Origin: JBAZFF01 sp041653495
GTDB lineage: Bacteria; Patescibacteriota; Minisyncoccia; Minisyncoccales; RBG-13-42-11
DNA length: 12,428 bases
Direction: 5' to 3'
NCBI GenBank assembly: GCA_041653495.1
Contig: JBAZFF010000013.1
Coordinates: 1 to 12,428 of the forward strand
Numbering within the stretch: position 1 is the first letter of the stretch; each line of letters begins with the position of its first letter. This document shows, piece by piece, positions 1 through 5,387 of the stretch. Both the position numbers and the translations under genes were made by a program. Below the pieces are notes generated by a model. The model was not told the DNA's origin, made no database searches, and saw only the letters and a list, made by a program, of their open reading frames with translations.

Positions 1-181
1 ACTGGTTCTTTTCCGTCAAATCTGAAGCTTTCTCTGTGACGTGCGGGGCTTTCAAAACCGCAAAGGAAAAACCTTTCGTGGCTCTTGGCTGTTTTGCTTC
101 CTTGGGCTCCTCTTTCTTTATCTCTTTCTTTATCTCTTTGGGAGCTTCTATTTTTTCTTCTTTTTTCTTGAAAATTGCCAT
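1..181 (-). CDS. rplW: 50S ribosomal protein L23, N-terminal part (runs off left edge)
   Basis: Large-subunit protein L23 binds 23S rRNA at the peptide tunnel exit and forms the docking site for trigger factor and SRP. Only the first 60 residues are inside the window. The recognisable L23 start is at residues 42-60 (VLKAPHVTEKASDLTEKNQ), matching the family pattern L..P..TEK...L...N. Before it lies an extension of about 37 residues rich in Lys and Glu; many bacterial L23 proteins begin almost directly at this motif. Part of the extension is encoded by a 12-nt tandem repeat (positions 113-139). The ATG at 181-179 follows the rplD stop codon after a single base, so the two are one transcript and probably translationally coupled. 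The rest of the gene lies beyond position 1. Confidence 0.93.
   Translation of the reverse strand, partial: MAIFKKKEEKIEAPKEIKKEIKKEEPKEAKQPRATKGFSFAVLKAPHVTEKASDLTEKNQ
113..139 (-). repeat. 12-nt tandem repeat inside rplW
   Basis: Two full copies plus three bases of the unit tttctttatctc (plus strand) lie at 113-124, 125-136 and 137-139. Read on the minus strand they encode KEIK-KEIK-K in the charged N-terminal extension of L23. This suggests the extension grew partly by in-frame slippage. Confidence 0.8.
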
Positions 182-182
182 G

Positions 183-809
183 TTATTTTACGAATGTTTC
201 CTTTATGGTCTTAATGCTTTCTTTGGGAAGCACTATGTTCCTGACTGAGAGCAAATCTAGTGCGTTCAGCTTATTGGCTTCCATCACGCTCAATCCCGCT
301 ATGTTCCTTGCGGCTCTCAGGGTCTTTATGTCGGTTTTCGGCAATATCAACAAAGCAGTTCCTTTTACCTTCAAATTCTTCAATATCTGCGATACTTCCT
401 TGGTTTTGAAAGTATCTAGCTTTATGTCGTCTAACACGTAAACCAAGTTGTCCTGGGCTTTGGACGACAAGGCCATGAATAAGGCCTGCCTGGATACTCT
501 CTTGTTTATCTTCTTTTTAAAATTCCTCTCATTCGTGGGGCCGAAAGTGGTTCCTCCTCCTTTCCATATGGGAGATCTCCTGGATCCGTGCCTTGCTCTG
601 CCGGTTCCCTTCTGTCTCCAAGGCTTAATTCCTCCTCCCCTTACCTCTCCTCTTCCCTTAGTATCTGCTATAACCATCCTTCTATTAGAGCTCTGGCAGG
701 TTACAACCTGGTGGAGCAAATCTCTGTTCAATTCAACCTCAAAAATCTCTTTTGGCAAGAGCACTTCTTCTGTTGTATTACCTGTTTTATCGTATAGCTT
801 TGCTTTCAT
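183..809 (-). CDS. rplD: 50S ribosomal protein L4
   Basis: L4 binds 23S rRNA domain I, and its extended loop lines the peptide tunnel. In enterobacteria L4 also represses its own operon by attenuation and translational control; whether that holds here is unknown. The 208 residues are a normal L4 length. The hallmark loop around residues 55-90 is present (GRGEVRGGGIKPWRQKGTGR, then ARHGSRRSPIWKGGG and FGP), followed by the globular part. Start ATG at 809-807 is 2 nt after the rplC stop and 1 nt separates its own stop from rplW, which is S10-operon order. No Shine-Dalgarno sequence is seen, so translation probably depends on coupling to rplC. Confidence 0.97.
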   Translation of the reverse strand: MKAKLYDKTGNTTEEVLLPKEIFEVELNRDLLHQVVTCQSSNRRMVIADTKGRGEVRGGGIKPWRQKGTGRARHGSRRSPIWKGGGTTFGPTNERNFKKKINKRVSRQALFMALSSKAQDNLVYVLDDIKLDTFKTKEVSQILKNLKVKGTALLILPKTDIKTLRAARNIAGLSVMEANKLNALDLLSVRNIVLPKESIKTIKETFVK

Positions 810-811
810 AT

Positions 812-1402
812 TTAGGCTGTAATTTCAACTAAAGCTCCTGTTCTTCCGGGAACCGCTCCTTTTAATACCAGTAAATTGTTCTCTTTGTCCACTTTCATCA
901 CTTTCAGGTTCTTTACCGTGGTCCTATCAGATCCCATTCTTCCAGGCATCTTCTTTCCTTTTATAACTCTCTGGGGATAAGTGGCGCCAACGGAACCTAA
1001 TGTCCTTCCTTCGTGCTTCATACCGTGGGTAGCTCTCCTTCCGTGGAAACCCCATCTTTTAACCGCCCCCTGGAATCCCCTTCCCATTGAGGTTGCGGCT
1101 ACCTTAACATTCTCTCCTTCCACAAAAACAGAGACATCTATAGAGTCTCCGACTTTGTGTTCGCCCCCTTTAAATTCTCTTAAAAACTTAAAAGGTTTCT
1201 TATTCATTGATTTTGTGATCTTTTTTGCTTTTGCAATCTTATCAAATCCCAACTGGAATGATGCATACCCGTCCTTTTCCTTGGTCTTTTGCTGGGTTAT
1301 CTCGCAAGGGCCTGCCATAAGCAAAGTAACGGGAACTCTCTTTCCGGTTGCGTCAAACATCTGCGTCATTCCTAATTTTTTGCCTAACAAATATTTGTTC
1401 AT
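812..1402 (-). CDS. rplC: 50S ribosomal protein L3
   Basis: L3 is an early assembly protein of the large subunit whose loop reaches towards the peptidyl-transferase centre. The 196 residues include the N-terminal signature LLGKKLGMTQMFD and the central loop GRGFQGAVKRWGFHG followed by THG; length is slightly below the usual 205-210. This is the first gene of the resumed S10 operon. It is separated from rpsJ, its normal upstream partner, by about 3.6 kb of foreign-looking genes and has its own promoter (1522-1550) and a structured leader. There is no Shine-Dalgarno sequence before the ATG; the leader ends in TTGAGAAT. Confidence 0.97.
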   Translation of the reverse strand: MNKYLLGKKLGMTQMFDATGKRVPVTLLMAGPCEITQQKTKEKDGYASFQLGFDKIAKAKKITKSMNKKPFKFLREFKGGEHKVGDSIDVSVFVEGENVKVAATSMGRGFQGAVKRWGFHGRRATHGMKHEGRTLGSVGATYPQRVIKGKKMPGRMGSDRTTVKNLKVMKVDKENNLLVLKGAVPGRTGALVEITA

Positions 1403-1415
1403 ATTCTCAACTAAA

Positions 1416-1453
1416 AACTGGACGAATTGCCCAGTTCTGTAAACGAGGCAATT
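1416..1453 (-). promoter_or_regulatory. Possible attenuator in the rplC leader
   Basis: Seen on the minus strand just upstream of rplC: AACTGG pairs with CCAGTT (1431-1436 with 1416-1421). A G-U and a G-C pair extend the stem and leave a 5-nt loop. It is followed at once by TTTTT, which is the form of an intrinsic terminator. Upstream, AATTGCC (1453-1447) is perfectly complementary to GGCAATT (1431-1425), which forms the inner stem and loop of that hairpin, so the two folds compete (or form a pseudoknot). This is antiterminator/terminator logic, about 10-50 nt before the start codon. The ligand or sensing mechanism is unknown; autoregulation by an r-protein is one inference. Confidence 0.45.
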
Positions 1454-1521
1454 TAACTAATGTTTTAAGTTATTTGGACTGAAAACATGTTGTTAACCTT
1501 GTGTGTTTTCACAATAGACGT

Positions 1522-1550
1522 ACTTTATCATAGAGGTAGAATGTTGTCAA
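1522..1550 (-). promoter_or_regulatory. Promoter for rplC-rplD-rplW
   Basis: On the minus strand TTGACA (1550-1545) is followed by 17 nt and TAAAGT (1527-1522). The TGA just before the -10 gives an extended -10 (TGN). An overlapping TATGAT is only 12 nt from the -35 and less likely. The predicted transcript starts near 1515, giving a leader of roughly 110 nt before the L3 start. It lets the ribosomal genes be expressed despite the rpsJ terminator. Confidence 0.6.
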
Positions 1551-1741
1551 TGATATTCAAATCCACTCCTCTCAGAGATTAAATACTACCCAAATCAATT
1601 TTATGATGAGATAAGAAGACTAAGACTCATCTTCATAAGGATGCGGATAACCTCTGTTCCTTGTAGGCTTGGCCTGCATTTGGCCCAAGAGCATGAGGAG
1701 TTAATATAGTAATACACGAATATTATATTTTCAATCGAGAC

Positions 1742-1924
1742 CTAGCGAGGACCTCCATTCATAACATTGAGACAACTGTAGCTTGCTCTTGGGTTATTCC
1801 CATTTATCTCCGTGCAATCATTATAAGCATTAATAAAAATTAAGTCTTTAATGCTTAATATCAATAAGAAAAAGACTAGGGACGACGTGATAACTACAAA
1901 CAAAATTATTTTCAATGCTTTCAT
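1742..1924 (-). CDS. Small single-pass membrane protein, cassette gene 5
   Basis: A 60-residue protein that I do not recognise. Residues about 5-25 are a hydrophobic helix after a short basic start (MKALK), so it is likely a signal-anchor membrane protein with a roughly 35-residue exported tail containing two cysteines (C37 and C51) and ending NGGPR. I chose the ATG at 1924, one base after the stop of the preceding gene, over an in-frame ATG at 2005 that would overlap that gene by 80 nt. The one-base spacing is the best evidence that it is translated. It is the last gene of the AlbA_2/membrane cassette. Its role is unknown; it may be an accessory subunit of the neighbouring membrane proteins. 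Confidence 0.55.
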   Translation of the reverse strand: MKALKIILFVVITSSLVFFLLILSIKDLIFINAYNDCTEINGNNPRASYSCLNVMNGGPR

Positions 1925-1925
1925 A

Positions 1926-2516
1926 TTATTCTCTGTCAGAACCCTCTGGAATATAAACAAAATCGATACAATCTCCAGTAGCGACATATATCTTCGATGG
2001 ATCACATTCTATCGATACATCCTCCGTGCCGCTTGGATAGCCGCTAATTTGAAGATTTATTTTCTTTATTTCTGACACATCTGCTACTACTGCATACCCT
2101 CCGAAGATTTGGAGGTATAAGGGATCTTCTTCTATCACTTCTAATGCCTGCGAAACTCTCTCGGGGTCGACCTTAAGAACAAAACGAATCTGTGGATAAA
2201 TAAAATAATCTGTAATAAAACTTATAAAATATTGGTCATTCTCTTTGAAGACATCGTCAATATAGCCAGTAAATAATACAAGGTCATCGGACTCCACTAA
2301 CTCTTGCAGTTGAAGAGTATAACTAATATCTTCATCCCAGTTAGTTAAAGCATTATATTTACTTGCAAGTCCCTCTACAACTATCTCCTTCTCGGTTTTC
2401 TGCTCAGATACGTTGTTTTCGTCAGACGTATTCTTACTCAGGCTTTGGTAACCAAAATATCCGATTATTATGATTATTATTGAAATAATCAAAATCTTTT
2501 TATTTCTTTCGATCAT
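1926..2516 (-). CDS. Membrane-anchored exported protein, cassette gene 4
   Basis: A 196-residue protein of unknown function. MIERNKK is followed by one very hydrophobic helix (about 8-23, an Ile run), then a polar linker rich in Asn, Ser, Glu and Lys (24-45) and an exported domain (about 46-196). There is no lipobox cysteine, so it is an uncleaved N-terminal anchor rather than a lipoprotein. The alternating beta-like segments around 78-148 (VLFTGYIDDVF, YFISFITDYF, IRFVLKV, YAVVADV) resemble small OB-fold barrels such as the tRNA_anti-like domains of exported proteins; this is an inference from pattern only. Two cysteines, C171 and C183, could form a disulfide. Its start overlaps the end of the preceding gene by 17 nt, pointing to coupled translation. 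Confidence 0.75.
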   Translation of the reverse strand: MIERNKKILIISIIIIIIGYFGYQSLSKNTSDENNVSEQKTEKEIVVEGLASKYNALTNWDEDISYTLQLQELVESDDLVLFTGYIDDVFKENDQYFISFITDYFIYPQIRFVLKVDPERVSQALEVIEEDPLYLQIFGGYAVVADVSEIKKINLQISGYPSGTEDVSIECDPSKIYVATGDCIDFVYIPEGSDRE

Positions 2517-2808
2517 ACTTATTGAATAACGAAATAAAGAATATTACTGCTACGACCATGTCTATAACTTGCCAAGCGTTTTTTGAAAGATAAAAAGGGA
2601 AGATTGGATTAAACAAAAGAACTATTATTCCAAATATTATAGTCCAAACTGGTTTCTCTGACTTATAAAACGAATAAGCTGATATTCCTCCAATAATTAC
2701 AATCGCCCACCTCAAAAACTGATAATAGCCATAGGGGTTGTCCGTCAAGGCGAACAACAGTAGCAATATTGCTAATAAATTGAATGAATTATTCTTTAAA
2801 AGTTTCAT
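2500..2808 (-). CDS. Small multi-pass membrane protein (DUF6804-like), cassette gene 3
   Basis: A 102-residue, almost entirely hydrophobic protein with three or four predicted membrane helices (about 10-22, 33-48, 54-70 and 81-96) and a basic tail (KYDRKK). The pattern YYQFLRW, then W..IFG....LFNPIFP..L, then W..ID resembles a widespread small membrane protein family that I recall as DUF6804; this is from memory and not verified. The function of such proteins is unknown. It has no cysteines. It starts 9 nt after the preceding gene, without a Shine-Dalgarno sequence, and overlaps the following gene by 17 nt, so it is embedded in the cassette's operon. Confidence 0.7.
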   Translation of the reverse strand: MKLLKNNSFNLLAILLLLFALTDNPYGYYQFLRWAIVIIGGISAYSFYKSEKPVWTIIFGIIVLLFNPIFPFYLSKNAWQVIDMVVAVIFFISLFNKYDRKK

Positions 2809-2817
2809 TTTTTATGA

Positions 2818-3525
2818 TTAATTATTCTTTAGCTTTCCGTAGATTATATAGATTAACGCCTTGAAATAAATAATCTGTAACACTAATCCTAATATATATA
2901 CGATTACTATCGGTATTAAAAACGATTCTAAATAGAAAATAATGTTTCTCTCGTAAGAGACTATCTCGCCTGAATTACATTCAAAATCTGTTCGTATAAA
3001 ACAATTTCTCTTACCCATATCTTCGTCTAGCATATTGGCTAGCATGTTTTGAAGATTGATTACTGAACCAAATTCATGATTGTCTAAATATAAAATATCG
3101 GCGACTTCTTTTAAATTTCCTTCCAAATCTGAACTGCAAACATTCTTTTCTAATTCATAGAGAGATATTCTCCTAATACTGTCATCATTTTCTAAACACC
3201 CTATTCTGTGTTCTAGCTCTATAAACGACGGAATAGTGTTAACTGTGCTTTTTGGGCTATCCTTAGTGAAATCCTCCAAGCTATACTTTATATTAATGTT
3301 AAATTTATTCTCTGGAAAAGAAGATAAAAATAACGTGACTAGAAAGATTAAGGATATGGCGCTGATTAAAAAGAAAAGGACTACAGATAGTCTGTGCCAC
3401 CATTTATTGGATAATGACCTATGTCCCTCAAAGGGGAACATTATTTTAAAGATATTCATATTTTTATATATTCTAGATCTTTTTCTATATATTTCAAGCA
3501 CTGAAGAAAACATTAATTTTCTCAT
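2818..3525 (-). CDS. Two-helix membrane protein with exported middle domain, cassette gene 2
   Basis: A 235-residue protein that I cannot assign to a named family. It has a basic cytoplasmic N-terminus, a first helix at about 46-69 just after the motif HRSLSNKWWHRL, an approximately 130-residue middle domain, a second helix at about 201-224 and a short basic tail. With both ends inside, the middle domain is outside; it carries four cysteines (C110, C130, C175, C183), enough for two disulfides. The ATG at 3525 overlaps the stop of the AlbA_2 gene as ATGA, the classic translational-coupling arrangement. An internal ATG at residue 23 (3459), directly before the FKIMFPFEGHR region, is a possible alternative start. 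Confidence 0.75.
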   Translation of the reverse strand: MRKLMFSSVLEIYRKRSRIYKNMNIFKIMFPFEGHRSLSNKWWHRLSVVLFFLISAISLIFLVTLFLSSFPENKFNINIKYSLEDFTKDSPKSTVNTIPSFIELEHRIGCLENDDSIRRISLYELEKNVCSSDLEGNLKEVADILYLDNHEFGSVINLQNMLANMLDEDMGKRNCFIRTDFECNSGEIVSYERNIIFYLESFLIPIVIVYILGLVLQIIYFKALIYIIYGKLKNN

Positions 3526-4892
3526 ACGTCAATGATAGCGTTTGGATCAACCCTTTTGATCTCACCTTCCTTTTTAACATAAGGGATCCCTTCTTCTTTA
3601 AAACCGAACCAAAGATATATCTCTTTCAAAAGCTCGAATGAAATTATTCCAACATCAAATTTATCTACATTAAAGCTCTTAACTATATTCCAATTATTAT
3701 CTGGAGCGTCCTTTCCGTCATCACCAAACACTTGTTCGATATCTCTTATACCGTAGGGAAGTAGATAATTATTAACCCCACCTAAACGCATATTTCTAAG
3801 GTCAATTCCTATAAAGATTCTCTTTGGTTTATTTTCAAAGTCGTTTATAACCAACTTATAAAAATTAACGAAGTTATATACTATTTCAACTATTGCAACC
3901 GAATTTATTCTTGGAACATCAGAAGGGCTAGCATGAGCGAGAAACGTATGGTCCGCTAGACCGCTAAGAATAAATGTCCCGTCTCTATATAGATCTATCA
4001 CCTTCTTCTTCCCATTTGTAACACGTATTAACTCTCCCCTCATAATCCTCGCCTGATCATGCGTTTCTAAACTCCATCCGAGTCTTCTCAGGGTAGGAGG
4101 TTCCTCCAATAATTTAAGAATGCCTCCTTCCGAAGAAATAAAAATTGTTTTAAGCTCATCTGGCTGGCTGGGATACGCTGAAATAGTTAAGGTTCTTTTT
4201 CTATCCATTCCCTCGTATTCAAGAGACTTAGTTACCCTGTTGCCAATCGTTTTATCATCAAATTTAATTTCGGGTAAGGAGACTTCATTTCTTTTTAACA
4301 ACGCCTCTAGGGCGTCGAATCTTTCTCTTATGAAAGAATTGAAATTGAAACCATTACGAAGTGCATTTTGTAAATCAACTACTGAAAAAGGTTTACTATT
4401 ATCTTTTTTTCTTTGGACATAGCCCAATAGAGTCTCGGATACCTTTTTCCCATCAATTGATTTTTTGATGACGAATGGCTTAAGAGATTCATTTTGTTCT
4501 GGAATCTTAATAATTAATATTCCCTTACCGCTATCTTTCTTTATCGAAACCCAAGAGATATCAGTACCTTCAATCTCTGGATAAATCCAAGATTTTATGG
4601 TGTCGTAGTACTGAGAAGGATTAATTAGGGCTTTTTCAAACGCTCGGATCTCTTCTATTTCGTCTCCAAAATTATTAATACTAGGTTTTGTCTTTATCCC
4701 AATTAAAATATACCCGCCTTCGTTATTAGCAAAAGAAGATACGTCTTTGGCTAGTTCCCTCTTCTCCGAATCATTCTGTAGTTGATAGGGCTGTCCCTTA
4801 CAATCAAAACAATCATTCTCAATCTCACCGATAAGAGAATCAAAATCATTTCTACTGATAATATTTATTATGTTATCTCTAGATAAAACCAT
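3522..4892 (-). CDS. AlbA_2/Schlafen-type putative nucleic-acid-binding protein, cassette gene 1
   Basis: A 456-residue soluble protein. Residues about 16-165 match the AlbA_2 (Schlafen AlbA_2-like) domain: DCKGQPYQL (30-38), then the hallmark FANNEGGYILIGI (54-66), ending near LLGYVQRKKDNS (155-166). In this family the conserved acidic/lysine motif and the glycine pair shape a nucleic-acid-binding fold; some Schlafen relatives are RNases, others are transcription regulators. A helical linker follows (about 176-205), then an uncharacterised C-terminal region (about 235-440) with LRRLGWSLETHDQARIMRGE, YRDGTF and a helical stretch (INSVAIVEIVYNFVNFYKLV). There is no membrane segment. An in-frame TAG just upstream fixes the ATG at 4892. 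It is the first gene after the rpsJ terminator, and its stop overlaps the next start. Biological role unknown; defence or regulation are possibilities only. Confidence 0.85.
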   Translation of the reverse strand: MVLSRDNIINIISRNDFDSLIGEIENDCFDCKGQPYQLQNDSEKRELAKDVSSFANNEGGYILIGIKTKPSINNFGDEIEEIRAFEKALINPSQYYDTIKSWIYPEIEGTDISWVSIKKDSGKGILIIKIPEQNESLKPFVIKKSIDGKKVSETLLGYVQRKKDNSKPFSVVDLQNALRNGFNFNSFIRERFDALEALLKRNEVSLPEIKFDDKTIGNRVTKSLEYEGMDRKRTLTISAYPSQPDELKTIFISSEGGILKLLEEPPTLRRLGWSLETHDQARIMRGELIRVTNGKKKVIDLYRDGTFILSGLADHTFLAHASPSDVPRINSVAIVEIVYNFVNFYKLVINDFENKPKRIFIGIDLRNMRLGGVNNYLLPYGIRDIEQVFGDDGKDAPDNNWNIVKSFNVDKFDVGIISFELLKEIYLWFGFKEEGIPYVKKEGEIKRVDPNAIIDV

Positions 4893-4952
4893 GATATTCT
4901 ACGATATATTTACTACCCCCCTCAGTGTTTTCTTCATATTTATTAATATAGA

Positions 4953-4961
4953 ATAATACCA
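4953..4961 (-). promoter_or_regulatory. Candidate extended -10 promoter of the AlbA_2 cassette
   Basis: On the minus strand TGGTATTAT (4961-4953) is an extended -10 (TGN plus TATTAT). A TTGAGT lies upstream but at only 14 nt spacing, so the promoter would rely mainly on the extended -10. It lies between the rpsJ terminator and the AlbA_2 start, leaving a leader of about 55 nt with a run of six G residues (4921-4916) too far from the ATG to act as a ribosome binding site. Confidence 0.4.
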
Positions 4962-5009
4962 TTCAAGATGAAACTCAAGGCAGAAAAGATCTGCAATCTT
5001 ATCGCAATC

Positions 5010-5034
5010 AAAAACTCCCCATTACGGGGAGTTT
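5010..5034 (-). terminator. Rho-independent terminator after rpsJ
   Basis: On the minus strand AAACTCCCC (5034-5026) pairs with GGGGAGTTT (5020-5012) over a 5-nt loop, a perfect 9-bp stem ending in TTTTTG. It begins 7 nt after the rpsJ stop. It ends the str-tuf-rpsJ transcript and separates it from the inserted cassette. Confidence 0.85.
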
Positions 5035-5040
5035 AAGTAA

Positions 5041-5379
5041 TTACATCTTTAGTTCTATATCCACACCAGCCGGTAAGTTCAAGCTCATTAAACTATCAAT
5101 CACCTTTTGGTTCGGGTTCAAGATATCTATCAACCTCTTATGAACCCTCATCTCGAATTGTTCCCTGGCGTCCTTGTGGACGAACGTGGAACGGTTCACC
5201 GTATACTTCTTAATCTCCGTCGGCAAAGGAACAGGGCCCAGAACTTCCGCCCCGTATCTCAAAACTACATCAATAATCTGCTTGGCAGAGTTATCGATCA
5301 CCTTGTGATCGTAAGCCCTTAACTTGATACGAATCTTTGTCTTAGGCTCTTCCGTAGTTTGAGGTTTCTTTGCAGGCAT
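5041..5379 (-). CDS. rpsJ: 30S ribosomal protein S10
   Basis: S10 is a tertiary binding protein of the 30S head; with NusB it also acts in transcription antitermination as NusE. The 112 residues contain the full family core from KIRIKLRAYDHKVID through LPTEIKKYTVNRSTFVHKDA to the end, preceded by a short polar extension (MPAKKPQTTEEPKT) that makes it about ten residues longer than usual. It starts 8 nt after the tuf stop, so it belongs to the tuf transcript. It is normally the first gene of the S10 operon; here a terminator follows directly and rplC is 3.6 kb away. Confidence 0.97.
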   Translation of the reverse strand: MPAKKPQTTEEPKTKIRIKLRAYDHKVIDNSAKQIIDVVLRYGAEVLGPVPLPTEIKKYTVNRSTFVHKDAREQFEMRVHKRLIDILNPNQKVIDSLMSLNLPAGVDIELKM

Positions 5380-5387
5380 TTTTTAAA

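Larger units (their letters stand above)
1403..1741. other. 339-nt gene-free stretch before rplC
   Basis: It holds the rplC promoter and leader (1403-1550). The rest, 1551-1741, has no gene I can support. A GC-richer imperfect hairpin lies at 1668-1689 (CTTGGCC, 7-nt loop, GGCCCAAG with one bulged base) but has no T-tract. A 24-codon minus-strand frame at 1620-1694 (MLLGQMQAKPTRNRGYPHPY, then EDES) has no ribosome binding site and overlaps this hairpin; it could be a gene remnant or chance. No clear terminator follows the five-gene cassette, so its transcript may read through into rplC. Confidence 0.5.

Noticed and set aside
1925..2005. Longer form of cassette gene 5 starting at 2005
   Set aside because: It would overlap the preceding gene by 80 nt and put a polar stretch before the signal anchor; the ATG at 1924 sits one base after the upstream stop and gives a clean anchor.
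4980..4994. Small palindrome GCAGA-AAAGA-TCTGC upstream of the AlbA_2 gene
   Set aside because: Only 5 bp and without a T-tract; too weak to call an operator or terminator.
1403..5040. Target-site duplication flanking the cassette
   Set aside because: By eye I found only a loose resemblance between the two hairpins near 1416-1436 and 5010-5034 (AACT...AGTTTTT), which is expected of terminators and is not a convincing direct repeat.
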